DNA of 64,000 nucleotides from Streptomyces lasiicapitis (GCF_014646335.1 NZ_BMNG01000021.1:62001-126000); one strand, 5' to 3'. Counted from the stretch's first letter, positions 1-8,956 are shown. Made by a program: numbers and translations. The notes: a model not told the origin generated them from the letters alone.

Positions 1-444
1 CGCAACGTCCAGGGCCTGGACTGGGACGAGGACAAGCGCCTGTGGGCCTCGGAGTTCGGCCAGGACACCTGGGACGAGCTGAACGAGATCAAGGCGGGCG
101 ACAACTACGGCTGGCCGGAGGTCGAGGGCAAGGGCGACGGGGGCGACGGCTTCCATGCGCCGGTGGCCGAGTGGAAGACGTCCGAGGCATCCCCGAGCGG
201 AGTGGCCTATGCGAAGGGCTCGGTCTGGATGGCGGGCCTGCGCGGGCAGCGGCTGTGGCGGATCCCGGTGCGGGGCGTGGCGGGCGAGCCGAAGACGGAG
301 GCGTTCCTCACGGAGAAGCACGGCCGGCTGCGCACCGTGGTCGCGGCGGGCGGCGACAAGCTGTGGCTCGTGACGAGCGAGACGGACTCGCGGGGCACGC
401 CCGAGAAGGGCGACGACAAGATCCTTGAGGTGCGGGTGAAGTAG
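1..444 (+). CDS. PQQ-dependent sugar dehydrogenase, C-terminal part (cut by window edge)
   Basis: Only the last 147 codons are present, in frame 1, ending in TAG at 442-444. The visible start RNVQGLDWDEDKRLWASEFG, then ELNEIKAGDNYGWPEVEGKG, is the typical signature of the glucose/sorbosone dehydrogenase beta-propeller family, where the N-Y-G-W-P segment follows the PQQ/calcium site. Members of this family are usually secreted or lipid-anchored aldose dehydrogenases. The final blade (GVAYAKGSVWMAGLRGQRLW) looks intact. The N-terminus, signal peptide and catalytic His lie outside the window, so substrate and localisation cannot be judged. Confidence 0.9.
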   Translation, partial: RNVQGLDWDEDKRLWASEFGQDTWDELNEIKAGDNYGWPEVEGKGDGGDGFHAPVAEWKTSEASPSGVAYAKGSVWMAGLRGQRLWRIPVRGVAGEPKTEAFLTEKHGRLRTVVAAGGDKLWLVTSETDSRGTPEKGDDKILEVRVK

Positions 445-476
445 GGGTGTGGGTGAAGCAGGAGTAGCGGCTTCCG

Positions 477-710
477 TCAGTCGCGGGGCGCGGCTCCGGG
501 CTCGGCCTCGTCCCCGGGGTCCGCACCGTCCCCGGAATCCGCGGCGGCCTGCTTGGGCACCCGCACGACGACGGTGCCCGAGGACAGGTCGATGGGCCCG
601 CGGCCGGGGTCTCCGTCGTCGACGTCGACCCGGGAGAGCTCAAGGCGCTTGTTCTCGTCGTCCGTGTGCTTGCGCCCCGGAGAGAAGAGCTGTTCGAACA
701 CGTTGAACAC
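477..710 (-). CDS. Small DUF6191-type protein
   Basis: A 77-residue protein starting MFNVFEQLFSPGRKHTDDEN. This opening, followed by LELSRVDVDDGDPGRGPIDL, is the hallmark of short actinobacterial proteins that I recall as DUF6191. The C-terminal third is acidic, low complexity and probably disordered (ADSGDGADPGDEAEPG). There is no signal peptide or membrane segment. It is convergent with the sugar dehydrogenase (32 bp between stops) and upstream of, and codirectional with, no obvious partner. The function of the family is unknown. Confidence 0.75.
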   Translation of the reverse strand: MFNVFEQLFSPGRKHTDDENKRLELSRVDVDDGDPGRGPIDLSSGTVVVRVPKQAAADSGDGADPGDEAEPGAAPRD

Positions 711-816
711 TGCGCCTCCAAGGACCGGACGGGTGGTCCTCTTTCCAGCGTAAGCGAGGGCGCGGGCATTCCCCGGGGCTCGGGGGCGCCGGGAGCGGGG
801 GCCTGCCGGGGCGGTC

Positions 817-3800
817 TCAGCCCCCCGTGCTGGTGGGAGGCACCGTCGCGTCCTCCGGTGCCGCCGGGAAAAGCTGGAGCCGGTGGGCCAGCGCCGCCGC
901 CTCGCCGCGGCCGGCGACGCCGAGCTTGCCGAGGATGTTGGAGACGTGCACGCTCGCCGTCTTCGGGGCGATGAAGAGTTCCTCGGCGATCTGGCGGTTG
1001 GTGCGCCCGGCGGTGACCAGGCGCAGGACGTCCCGCTCCCGGGAGGTCAGGCCGAGGGCCTCGGCGGGGTCGACCGGGCCGGTCGGGGCCGCGCCGGTGA
1101 GGGAGAGCCGGGCGCGCTGGGCGAGCTGGTCGACGGCCTCGGCGAGGGGGCGGGCGCCCAGGTGCTCGGCGACGGCACGGGCCTGCACGAGCAGCTCGGC
1201 GGCCCGGTCGCGGTCGGCGGCACTGGCGCCCCCGCCGGACGCCGCGTTCCCCGTGAGCAGCGACTCGGCGAGGCGGTGGCGGACGCGGGCGAGGTCGTAG
1301 GGGCGCTCCACGGGGCCGACGGCGGTGAGGACGGCCAGCCAGTCGTCGGGGGTGGCGTGGCCCTCGGCGCGCAGGAGTTCGGCGCGGACCCAGAGTGCGT
1401 ACGCCTTCCAGACCGGGACGTTCGCGGGCAGGGCCTTGGCGGTGGTGCGGATGAGGTGCAGGGCCTCGGTGCGGCCAGGTCCGGCGACGGGCAGGCCGCG
1501 GGCGTCGGCCTCGGCGGTGGCGGCGGCGAGGAGCAGCGGCCAGCCGTAGCGCTGGGTGCCGGCCGGGAAGCCGGAGGCGACGGCCTGTTCGAGCGTGGCG
1601 CGGGCGTCGAGGATGCGGCCCTCGCCCGCGGCGATGCCGACGGCGACGCGGTGCTGCGGCAGGGCGTTCTGCGGCATCGGGTCGTGGGTGCCGAAGTGCT
1701 CGCGGGCCTCGGCGAGCCATCGGGCGGCCTCGGTGATCTCGCCGCGGGCCAGCGCCAGGTAGGCCAGGCGCAGGCAGGCGCCGCCGCGCGGCTTGACGTC
1801 CAGGCTCGCGCGGCGGGCCGATACGGCGGCCTCCTCCCAGCGGCCGAGGGCGTACAGCGACTCGGAGTGGTTGGCCCACATCCAGTGCTCGGACTCGATC
1901 AGGCCGTACCGCTGGGCGAGCGCGGTGCCCTCGTCGAGGAGTTCGACGGCCTCGCGGGAGCGGCCCGCGCCTTCGAGGACGGACGGCAGGTTGATGTAGG
2001 TGCGGCCGACCTGGCCGACGCCGCCGTTCGCGAGGACCTGCTCGCGGACGTCGTACAACTCGGCGAACCCGGCGTCGATGTCGCCCGCGTCGACCATCAG
2101 GCCGCCGAGGGTGAGGCGGGCGGTCAGCTCGATGTCGCGGGCGCCGACCATGCGGGCGTACTCCACGGCCCGTTCGGCGTTGGCAAAGGCCTCGGGGCCC
2201 GGCTCGTGCAGCATCGACCAGCCGGCGACCATGGCGAGCACCTCGGCGTGCACGACCGACGGCGGATGGCCGCGCACGAGGTCCTGGGCGGTGGCGAGTT
2301 CCTTCCAGCCGTCGCCGCGGGCGAGGGTCTGCACGAGGCGGGAGCGCTGCACCCAGAACCAGGCGGCGCGCAGCGCGTCCGGATCCGGCTCCTCCTCCAG
2401 GAGGCGCAGCGCCCGCTTGGTGATCTTCAGGGCGCGTTCGCGCTCGCCGCACAGACGGCCCGCGACGGCGGCCTCGGCCATCAGGTCGAGGTAGCGCAGC
2501 GGGGCGGTCTCGGGGTCGCAGCCGCAGGGCGGGTAGACCTCGGTGTAGTCGACGGGGCGCAGGCCGGCGCGGACGTCGTCCGGGGCCTCGTCCCACAGTT
2601 CCATCGCCCGCTCCAGGAGCCGCAGTTGCTCGGCGTAGGCGTGCCTGCGGCGGGCCTCGACGGAGGCGTTCAGGACGGCGGGCAGGGCCTTGGCGGCGTC
2701 GTGGGCGCAGTACCAGTAACTGGCGAGGCGGGTGGTGCGCTGGTCGGCGGCCACCAGCGACGGGTCGGCTTCCAGGGCGGTGGCGAAGCGGCGGTTGATG
2801 CGGGAGCGCTCGCCGGGCAGCAGGTCGTCGCCGACGGCCTCGCGCACCAGGGAGTGCCGGAAGCGGTAGCCGTCGCCGCCGGGCGAGGGGATCAGGATGT
2901 TGGCGCCGACGGCCGCGCGCAGCGCGTCGATCAGGTCGTCCTCGCCGAGCCCGGTGACCTCGGCGAGCAGGTCGTACTCGACGGTCGAGCCGCCCTCGGC
3001 GACGATCCGGGCCACCCGCTGGGCGTCCTCGGGCAGTTCCTCGACGCGTACGAGGAGCAGGTCGCGCAGCGAGTCGGTGAGGTTGGCGCAGCTGCTGCCG
3101 TGGGAGGCGACGGCCAGTTCCTCGACGAAGAAGGCGTTGCCGTCGGAGCGGTCGAAGATGTCGTCGACCAGCTTCGGTTCGGGCTCGGCGGCGAGGATCC
3201 CGGCCATCTGCCGCCCGACCTCGTCGCGGGTGAAGCGGCGCACCTCGACGCGGCGGACCGTGCGCAGCCGGTCGAGTTCGGCGAGCAGGGGGCGCAGCGG
3301 GTGGCGGCGGTGGATGTCGTCGGCGCGGTAGCTGGCGAGGACGACGAGGCGGCCGCGGCGCAGCGTGCGGAAGAGGTAGGACAGGAGGTGGCGGGTGGAG
3401 GCGTCGGCCCAGTGCAGGTCCTCGAGGGCGAGGACGACGGTGCGGTCGGCGGCGAGGGCCTCCAGGAGGCGGGCTGTCAGCTCGAAGAGCCGGGCCGTGG
3501 CCTCCTCGCCGTGCCGTCCGGAGGTGTCCGGGCGGGCCGCGGCGTCGCACAGCTCGGGCAGCAGCCGGGCCAGTTCCTCCTCCTGTCCTGCCGCGGCGGC
3601 GGCGAACTCGGCGGGGAGTTTCTGGCGGAGGGTGCGCAGGGCGGTCGAGAACGGGGCGAAGGGCAGCCCGTCGGCGCCGATCTCCACGCAGCCGCCGACG
3701 GCGACGACCGCGCCGCGCGCGCAGGCCGCGTGCGCGAACTCCTCCAGGAGCCGGGTCTTGCCGACGCCGGCCTCCCCGCCGAGCAGCAGCGCCTGCGGCT

Positions 3801-3921
3801 CGCCCGCGGGACCCGCCGCGGGGGCGGCGGCGCGGGCGAGCGCGTCGTTGAGTGCGCCCAGTTCGTCGGTCCGGCCGACGAACACCGGGCTGACTGACCT
3901 GGTCTCCACGGTCGTGAGCAT
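817..3921 (-). CDS. Large ATP-binding LuxR-family regulator (LAL/MalT-like)
   Basis: About 1034 residues from ATG at 3921. A longer start at 4005 exists but adds a tail with no family likeness, and the protein proper begins at SPVFVGRTDEL. The N-terminal AAA/STAND ATPase has Walker A GEAGVGKTRLL and a Walker B-like VLALEDLHWAD. A long helical, TPR-like middle follows, and a C-terminal LuxR helix-turn-helix (LTSRERDVLRLVTAGRTNRQ, then IAEELFIAPKTASVHVSNIL). LAL regulators usually activate transcription when ATP and an unknown ligand bind. No pathway genes adjoin it, so its target is open. The length of about 1000 residues is normal for the family. Confidence 0.93.
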   Translation of the reverse strand: MLTTVETRSVSPVFVGRTDELGALNDALARAAAPAAGPAGEPQALLLGGEAGVGKTRLLEEFAHAACARGAVVAVGGCVEIGADGLPFAPFSTALRTLRQKLPAEFAAAAAGQEEELARLLPELCDAAARPDTSGRHGEEATARLFELTARLLEALAADRTVVLALEDLHWADASTRHLLSYLFRTLRRGRLVVLASYRADDIHRRHPLRPLLAELDRLRTVRRVEVRRFTRDEVGRQMAGILAAEPEPKLVDDIFDRSDGNAFFVEELAVASHGSSCANLTDSLRDLLLVRVEELPEDAQRVARIVAEGGSTVEYDLLAEVTGLGEDDLIDALRAAVGANILIPSPGGDGYRFRHSLVREAVGDDLLPGERSRINRRFATALEADPSLVAADQRTTRLASYWYCAHDAAKALPAVLNASVEARRRHAYAEQLRLLERAMELWDEAPDDVRAGLRPVDYTEVYPPCGCDPETAPLRYLDLMAEAAVAGRLCGERERALKITKRALRLLEEEPDPDALRAAWFWVQRSRLVQTLARGDGWKELATAQDLVRGHPPSVVHAEVLAMVAGWSMLHEPGPEAFANAERAVEYARMVGARDIELTARLTLGGLMVDAGDIDAGFAELYDVREQVLANGGVGQVGRTYINLPSVLEGAGRSREAVELLDEGTALAQRYGLIESEHWMWANHSESLYALGRWEEAAVSARRASLDVKPRGGACLRLAYLALARGEITEAARWLAEAREHFGTHDPMPQNALPQHRVAVGIAAGEGRILDARATLEQAVASGFPAGTQRYGWPLLLAAATAEADARGLPVAGPGRTEALHLIRTTAKALPANVPVWKAYALWVRAELLRAEGHATPDDWLAVLTAVGPVERPYDLARVRHRLAESLLTGNAASGGGASAADRDRAAELLVQARAVAEHLGARPLAEAVDQLAQRARLSLTGAAPTGPVDPAEALGLTSRERDVLRLVTAGRTNRQIAEELFIAPKTASVHVSNILGKLGVAGRGEAAALAHRLQLFPAAPEDATVPPTSTGG

Positions 3922-4015
3922 GGCACAGAGCTGGGACTTTGTGGCAGCGGGTATCCCGGTGGGCGAGACCGGGGCGGTGCCGGGCGGCGTACGCGAGGTC
4001 GGCACGCTCGGCCCG

Positions 4016-4195
4016 TCACGCGGCGCGGGTGTACCGGTTCGTGGCCCGAGCCGGAATCACCCGCCCCCCGGTTTCGTGGCCGCCGCGGTTGCGGAGGGCC
4101 TTGCGGGCCTGCCGGGCCTCACGTACGAGGCGGCGCTGCTGGGCGGCCTCGGCGAGCTCGGCGGTGCGCAGCTGGTGCAGTTCGTACTCGAACAT
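4016..4195 (-). CDS. Conserved 59-residue small protein
   Basis: Reading the minus strand from ATG at 4195 to TGA at 4016 gives 59 codons: MFEYELHQLRTAELAEAAQQ, then a very basic helix RRLVREARQARKALRNRGGH, and a polar tail ending NRYTRAA. A good Shine-Dalgarno (AGGGGAAACGAC before the ATG) supports it. I recall near-identical short proteins across Streptomyces without a known function. The composition (alternating Glu/Ala and Arg/Lys) suggests one amphipathic, possibly nucleic-acid-binding or coiled helix. It ends 94 bp before the LuxR gene. Its leader holds a 10-bp tandem repeat and a perfect hairpin (separate entries). Confidence 0.75.
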   Translation of the reverse strand: MFEYELHQLRTAELAEAAQQRRLVREARQARKALRNRGGHETGGRVIPARATNRYTRAA

Positions 4196-4230
4196 GTCGT
4201 TTCCCCTGGCTTCTCAGTGGTGTTCGCCGG

Positions 4231-4260
4231 AGCTCGGTGGTGCTTGGTGGTGCTTGGTGA
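4231..4260. repeat. 10-bp tandem repeat in the leader of the 59-residue gene
   Basis: Three consecutive 10-base units: agctcggtgg, tgcttggtgg, tgcttggtga. The last two differ at one base. The array lies 36-65 bases upstream of the small gene's ATG, so it is probably in its untranslated leader. It may be a slippage-prone tract; no function is claimed. Confidence 0.6.
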
Positions 4261-4267
4261 TGAGCTC

Positions 4268-4288
4268 GGCATCGCTTTCTGCGATGCC
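4268..4288. promoter_or_regulatory. Perfect inverted repeat upstream of the 59-residue gene
   Basis: GGCATCG and CGATGCC (7 bp each) are separated by 7 bases. It could be an operator or a leader hairpin, about 75-95 bases before the start codon. There is no evidence to choose between them. Confidence 0.35.
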
Positions 4289-4405
4289 TCCACTTTCGTT
4301 CGCCAGGGGGGTGCGGCACATCGGGAGAGTGCCGCATCTTGGGGGTGGTGGGGGCCTTAGGCAGGGGGGTGGGGCAGGGGGCTAGTCGGGGGTGTGGCCT
4401 AGGTG

Positions 4406-4420
4406 GGGTCCTAGGGACCC
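4406..4420 (-). terminator. Weak hairpin after the HTH regulator gene
   Basis: GGGTCC-tag-GGACCC forms a 6-bp stem 24 bases beyond the stop of the regulator at 4444. It has no T-tract. It sits in a G-rich stretch with no coding potential (4331-4443). Confidence 0.3.
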
Positions 4421-4443
4421 GTGTGGGGGTCCTGGGGCTCGGG

Positions 4444-4992
4444 TCACGCGGAGGGCTCGGGGCCCGGCTCCGAGACCGGGAAGAGCACGGGACTCAGCAG
4501 GTACCGAGTGCGGCCGGGGGCGGGTTCGTGGTGGGTCCTGGCCAGGATCACGTCCCGCAGCTCGGTGACCATCTCGGTGAGTTCGTCCCGGGTGAGGCTG
4601 AGCGTGTACTGGCGGAAGCCGACCAGATCCGTGATCGGGTCGGCGCCGTCGCGGTCGAGGTACGTGTCGAACTCGGCGAGCAGCGCGGCCATGGCCACGG
4701 CGAAGGCACGGCGGTAGTCGTCCAGGGGCATCGCCGCGACGATGTCGGGGTCGATGACCGCGCGGGCGCGGTGCAGCCGGTAGTGCCGCTGCACGGAGCC
4801 GCGCACCCGCTCCTCCTGCGCCACCACGAGCAGCCCGCCGTCGGCCAGGATGCCGATGTGCCGGTACAGCGTGGCCTTCGAGATGTCGGGGAGCAGGGCG
4901 CACAGCTCGGAGGTCGTACGGGTGCGGCCGTCGTACATGACGTTCACTACGCGCATCCGCAAGGGGTGCAGGAGCAGATCAACCGTGTCCAT
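4444..4992 (-). CDS. Winged-helix (ArsR-like) transcriptional regulator
   Basis: 182 residues. The N-terminal 65 residues form a winged helix: LLLHPLRMRVVNVMYDGRTR (typical ArsR-type opening with H-P-L-R), then ALLPDISKATLYRHIGILAD as the recognition helix, and a wing GGLLVVAQEERVRGSV. The C-terminal part (DYRRAFAVAMAALLAEFDTY) is helical and resembles the ligand-binding or dimer part of regulators annotated as helix-turn-helix domain proteins. There are no metal-binding Cys residues except an isolated one, so metal sensing is unlikely. The gene stands alone between a membrane protein gene and the 59-residue gene, all on the same strand. Confidence 0.85.
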   Translation of the reverse strand: MDTVDLLLHPLRMRVVNVMYDGRTRTTSELCALLPDISKATLYRHIGILADGGLLVVAQEERVRGSVQRHYRLHRARAVIDPDIVAAMPLDDYRRAFAVAMAALLAEFDTYLDRDGADPITDLVGFRQYTLSLTRDELTEMVTELRDVILARTHHEPAPGRTRYLLSPVLFPVSEPGPEPSA

Positions 4993-5063
4993 GGGCCGAT
5001 GATCTCACCCTTGAACCCCCACACCATCGAACGCCCGTGCCATTCACGCCTGTTGGCCGCGGG

Positions 5064-5729
5064 CTAACTCGTGGACGGCAGCCCCAGGATGATGTTCGTG
5101 TACTTGGCGATCGCCAGCAGCAGCCCGATCACGCCGAGCGCGACGCCCGCCCACGCCACCGACTTGATCCACGGCGCCTGTACGCGCCCCGGGTCGCCGA
5201 ACACCGGGCGCAGCAGCACGCCCACGCCCGCGACCAGCGCCGCGAGCGCGAACAGGCCGCCGACCAGGGCCGTGGTCTTCCAGGAGTCGCCGTACACCTG
5301 CTGGACCTGCTCGGCCACGCCCGCGCTCTGCGAGGTCTTGAGCTGGCCGATGAGCGATTCGCGTGCGGACGCGACGGTCCCGAGCCAGCCGCCGGAGAGC
5401 CCGATGACGCCGAGCGCGGCGGCCACGACGGCGGCGGCGCCCTGGCCGACTCCGGCGGACGCGGCGGCCGAGGCGCCCACGGCAACCTCGTCGTCCTCGT
5501 CCTCGTCGAACTCGTCATCGTCCACGGCGCCTTCGGCCTCAGCCTCAGCCGCCGCGTCGGTCTCCGCGTCGGTCTTCGTGAGCACCGGACCCTTCCCGGC
5601 CTCCGCGCTCACCGCCTCGCCGTCGCCACCGCCGTCGCTCTCGGCGCCCTTGGCGTCCGCGACGCCCTCGGCACCCTTGAGCTCGGCCTCAGAGGTCTCT
5701 GCGGACTCGTCAACTGCCTTGGTTCCCAT
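5064..5729 (-). CDS. Membrane protein with long acidic N-terminal tail
   Basis: About 221 residues from ATG at 5729; an ATG at 5738 is also possible. Residues 1-85 are Ala/Glu/Asp rich and probably disordered, ending in an Asp/Glu cluster (DDDEFDEDEDDE). Three hydrophobic segments follow: AAAVVAAALGVIGLSGGWLG, ALVGGLFALAALVAGVGVLL and SVAWAGVALGVIGLLLAIAK. A soluble loop of about 35 residues (SARESLIGQLKTSQSAGVAE) lies between segments 1 and 2. I do not recognise a family with a function. The acidic tail suggests cytoplasmic interaction or charge shielding, which is inference. Confidence 0.8.
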   Translation of the reverse strand: MGTKAVDESAETSEAELKGAEGVADAKGAESDGGGDGEAVSAEAGKGPVLTKTDAETDAAAEAEAEGAVDDDEFDEDEDDEVAVGASAAASAGVGQGAAAVVAAALGVIGLSGGWLGTVASARESLIGQLKTSQSAGVAEQVQQVYGDSWKTTALVGGLFALAALVAGVGVLLRPVFGDPGRVQAPWIKSVAWAGVALGVIGLLLAIAKYTNIILGLPSTS

Positions 5730-5795
5730 GCCCCGCACCGTACGGACGGAGTCTGAGAACTCCCTTACCGGGAGCGCCCGTTTCTGAGAGTCCCC

Positions 5796-6374
5796 TTAAC
5801 GCCGGTCGCCCTCGGCCAGGCGGGCCGCGCGCGCCTCGCGCCACTCCGGCGCGAGCACCGACCACACCTCCATGTCGTGCCGGATCCCCTGCCAGGGGAA
5901 GGACTCCCGCAGCACCCCGTCCCGCACGAATCCGAGCCGCTCCGCCGCCTTCTTGCTGCGTTCGTTGAGCGAGGACACCAGCCACTCCACGCGGTGCATG
6001 CCGCGCTGGTCGACCGCCCAGTCGATGATGACGCGCGCCGCGTTGGTGATGAGCCCGCGCCCCACGGCGGACGGCTCCAGCCACACGCCGACCTCGCAGT
6101 ACTCGAGACGGGCGTCGAAGATCCGGAAGAGCACCCCGCCGACGAGCGTCCCGTCGAGCCAGATCCCGTAGAACCGCCCGGTGTCGGCGGCCTGCCGCTC
6201 GGCGAAGTGCTGGAGGTGCGCCCGCGCCGACTCGACGTCCGTGACCTTCACGGTGAACGGAACCCAGGGGCCCGCGTACTCGCGCGCCCGCTCCACATGG
6301 GCCAGGAGCTCCTCGGCCTGCCACGGCTCGATGGGCCGCAGCTCGGCCCCTTCCCCCACGGATATCGCGAACAT
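5796..6374 (-). CDS. GNAT N-acetyltransferase, RimJ/RimL type
   Basis: 192 residues, a full-length single GNAT domain. The acetyl-CoA binding core is visible as EVGVWLEPSAVGRGLITNAA, where V-G-R-G corresponds to the Q/R-x-x-G-x-G/A loop. It is followed by the conserved helix and NERSKKAAERLGFVRDGVLR, the usual RimJ/RimL motif for the second half. RimL-type enzymes acetylate ribosomal protein N-termini, but paralogues in actinomycetes also modify antibiotics and other amines, so the substrate is undetermined. It lies 65 bp downstream of the MMPL gene on the same strand and may be cotranscribed with it. Confidence 0.92.
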   Translation of the reverse strand: MFAISVGEGAELRPIEPWQAEELLAHVERAREYAGPWVPFTVKVTDVESARAHLQHFAERQAADTGRFYGIWLDGTLVGGVLFRIFDARLEYCEVGVWLEPSAVGRGLITNAARVIIDWAVDQRGMHRVEWLVSSLNERSKKAAERLGFVRDGVLRESFPWQGIRHDMEVWSVLAPEWREARAARLAEGDRR

Positions 6375-6439
6375 CCCCGTCGCTCCTCACGCGCTCCGAC
6401 TACAGATCCACAAGGACCGCTGCGGGTCCACCAGGACCG

Positions 6440-8656
6440 CTACAGATCCTTCAGCGCGAGCGGGGCGTCCTCCCCCGCGCGCTGTCCGGGGATCGTCGCA
6501 CGCACCCGCGATTCGGGCACCTCAATACTGATCCGGGGCAGCCAGCGGTCCAGGCGCTTGGGCAGCCACCAGTTGGCGCCGCCGAGCATGTGCATCAGCG
6601 CGGGCACCAGCAACGTACGCAGTACGAAGGCGTCGAGCGCGACGGCCGCGGCGAGCGCGATGCCGAACATCGCGATCACCCGGTCCCCGCTGAGCACGAA
6701 CGCCAGGAAGACCGAAATCATGATCACGGCCGCGGAGTTGATCACGCGGCTGGTCTCGGCGAGGCCCACGCGGACGGCGACGCGGTTGTCGCCGGTCTCC
6801 AGCCACTCCTCGTACATCCTGCTGACCAGGAACACCTGGTAGTCCATGGAGAGGCCGAAGAGGACGGAGACCATGATGACCGGCAGGAAGGGCTCGATCG
6901 GCCCCGCCCGTCCCAGGCCCATCAGCTCGCTCCCCCAGCCCCACTGGAACACCGCCACCACCACGCCGAACGCCGCCGCCACGGCCGCCACGTTCATCAC
7001 GGCGGCCTTGAGCGGGATCCCGACGGAGCGGAACGCGAGAAGGAGCAGGACGCAGCCGAGGCCGATGACGACGCCGACGAACAGCGGCAGCTTGCCGACG
7101 ATGATCTCGGCGAAGTCGTCGTAGCCGGCCGTCACACCGCCGACGTGCACGTCGAGGGAGGTGCCGGTCTCGGCTCTGGGGAGCACGTCGGCGCGCAGCC
7201 GGTCGACCAGGTCGCTGGTCGCCTGGGACTGCGGGGCGGAGTCGGGCACGACGGTGAGGAAGGCGGCGCCGCCGCTTTCGTCGTACGTCACGGGGCTCAC
7301 GGAGGCGACGCCCGGGGTGGACTGCAGGGTGCTGCCGAGGTTGTCGAGGGCGAGGCGGTCGGGGGCGCCGTTGACCTCGGTGACGAGGGTGAGGGGGCCG
7401 TTCACGCCGGGGCCGAAGCCGTCGGCGAGGAGGTCGTAGGCCTGCCGGGTGGTGGCGGTGGCCGGGTTGTTGCCCTGGTCGGAGGTGCCGAGGTGCAGGG
7501 AGAGGGTGGGGATGGCGAGCAGCGCGATCACGGCGACGGCGATGCCGCCGAGCAGCTTCGGGTGCCGCTCGACGAACGCGGACCAGCGGGCGGCGAGCCC
7601 GGTCGGCACCTCGGGCGCGGGGCCGCGCTCGGCCAGCTTGCGGCGCTCGCGGCGGCTGAGGGCGCGCGGGCCGATGAAGGAGAGCAGCGCGGGGAGCAGC
7701 GTCACCGACGCGGCGACCGTCAGGATCACGGTGAGTGACGCGGCGATGGCGACGCCGTTGAGGAAGCTCAGGCGCAGGATCAGCATGCCGAGCAGGGCGA
7801 TGCAGACGGTGGCGCCCGCGAAGACGACGGCGCGGCCGGTGGTGGCCACGGCCCGCTCGGCGGCCTCGGCGACCGGCAGGCCACGTTTGAGGCCCTTGCG
7901 GTGCCGGGTCACGATGAACAGCGCGTAGTCGATGCCGACGCCGAGGCCGATGAGGGTGCCGAGCATGGGCGCGAAGTCGGCGACGGTCATGAAGTGGCCG
8001 AGCAGCACGATGCCCGCGTACGCCGTGCCGACGGAGACGACGGCGGTGGCGATGGGCAGGAGCGAGGCGGCCAGCGAGCCGAAGGCCAGGAAGAGCACGA
8101 CGGCGGCGACGGCGACGCCGACGATCTCGGCGGTCTTGGCGCTCTTGGACTCGGTGAGTCCGATCGCGGTGCCGCCGAGTTCGATGTCCAGGCCGTCGCT
8201 CTCGGCGGCCTTCGCGGTGTCGACGACGGCCTGGGCCTGGGTCTGGTCGACGGAGTCGCTCTGCTCACGGAAGGTGACGGTCGCGTACGCGGTGCGGCCG
8301 TCCTCGCTGATCTGCGTGGCGCCCTCGTCGGCGTACGGACTGGTGACGGAGGCGACGCCGGGCAGATCCGCGATTCTGTCGAGGGTCTCGGTCATCGTCT
8401 GCTCGACAGCGGCGGAGCGGACCTTCTCGTCCGCGCCGGTGTGCCAGACGACGGTGTCGCTGTCGCCGCCGAGGTCGGGGAAGCCCTCGCCCAGGAGCTT
8501 GGTGGCGCGGTCGGACTCGGTGCCGGGCACTTCGTAGTTGTTCGAGTACGCGGAGCCGACCGCAGCGGCCGCGGCCGCCGTGCCGCCGAGTGCGAGGAGC
8601 CAGAGCAGTACGGCGACTAGGCGGTGCCGGACGCACCACCGGGCGAGTGCTGCCAC
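6440..8656 (-). CDS. MMPL-family RND transporter
   Basis: 738 residues from a GTG at 8656, with a good Shine-Dalgarno (GGGAG, 8-base spacing). It has the two-fold layout of MMPL proteins: one helix, a periplasmic loop, then five to six helices, repeated. Both conserved proton-relay segments are present: GLGVGIDYALFIVTRHRKGL in the first half and FGLSMDYQVFLVSRMYEEWL in the second, each with the Asp-Tyr pair. Such proteins export lipids, lipopeptides or hydrophobic compounds with proton motive force. The cargo is unknown. There is no adjacent TetR repressor, which many MMPL genes have. Confidence 0.95.
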   Translation of the reverse strand: MAALARWCVRHRLVAVLLWLLALGGTAAAAAAVGSAYSNNYEVPGTESDRATKLLGEGFPDLGGDSDTVVWHTGADEKVRSAAVEQTMTETLDRIADLPGVASVTSPYADEGATQISEDGRTAYATVTFREQSDSVDQTQAQAVVDTAKAAESDGLDIELGGTAIGLTESKSAKTAEIVGVAVAAVVLFLAFGSLAASLLPIATAVVSVGTAYAGIVLLGHFMTVADFAPMLGTLIGLGVGIDYALFIVTRHRKGLKRGLPVAEAAERAVATTGRAVVFAGATVCIALLGMLILRLSFLNGVAIAASLTVILTVAASVTLLPALLSFIGPRALSRRERRKLAERGPAPEVPTGLAARWSAFVERHPKLLGGIAVAVIALLAIPTLSLHLGTSDQGNNPATATTRQAYDLLADGFGPGVNGPLTLVTEVNGAPDRLALDNLGSTLQSTPGVASVSPVTYDESGGAAFLTVVPDSAPQSQATSDLVDRLRADVLPRAETGTSLDVHVGGVTAGYDDFAEIIVGKLPLFVGVVIGLGCVLLLLAFRSVGIPLKAAVMNVAAVAAAFGVVVAVFQWGWGSELMGLGRAGPIEPFLPVIMVSVLFGLSMDYQVFLVSRMYEEWLETGDNRVAVRVGLAETSRVINSAAVIMISVFLAFVLSGDRVIAMFGIALAAAVALDAFVLRTLLVPALMHMLGGANWWLPKRLDRWLPRISIEVPESRVRATIPGQRAGEDAPLALKDL

Positions 8657-8956
8657 GGACTGGCTCCCTGAATGATTCGTGGATCTTCAGCGGGAGCAGC
8701 CGGGAAGCGTCGGAGTGACCCGTAAAGAACACATGAGGAACGTGCGGGGGGAAATGGATCATGATCATCGCTTATGCGGCGACATGGCCCATACGCAGAC
8801 ACTCTGGCAGCCCCCGGAGATCCTTGGCCCCTTTCGTGGCCTTACTCACAAGATCACAAGCGGCACCGCAGAGGGCTTCGAGGCTCGCGTTGCCCTCTGC
8901 GGCACAGGCGTCCCGGCCGCCACGGAATGACAGCCCGGACGCCCCGGACGTACCGG
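8657..8956. other. 300-bp intergenic region between the phospholipase C and MMPL genes
   Basis: Both flanking genes read leftward, so this should hold the phospholipase terminator (8866-8902) and the MMPL promoter. The sequence is less G+C-rich than its surroundings (for example around 8740-8860). No convincing gene, RNA or consensus promoter was found; the short frames here have no codon bias and no ribosome-binding site. Confidence 0.5.
8866..8902 (-). terminator. Hairpin terminator after phospholipase C
   Basis: CCGCAGAGGGC and GCCCTCTGCGG pair perfectly over 11 bp with a 15-base loop, 55 bases beyond the phospholipase stop. There is no T-tract, which is common for Streptomyces terminators. 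Confidence 0.65.

Noticed and set aside
308..3550. A 1080-codon leftward frame over the LuxR-type gene
   Set aside because: It is the off-frame of the LuxR gene, made of Arg/Pro-rich sequence with no known family.
883..3897. A 1004-codon open frame antisense to the LuxR-type gene
   Set aside because: Its amino acid composition is Gly/Ala/Val/Gln-rich without any domain, and it arises from G/C-biased third positions of the real gene.
8679..8930. Short rightward frames in the 8657-8956 intergenic region
   Set aside because: No ribosome-binding site, no codon bias, and they cross the terminator hairpin.
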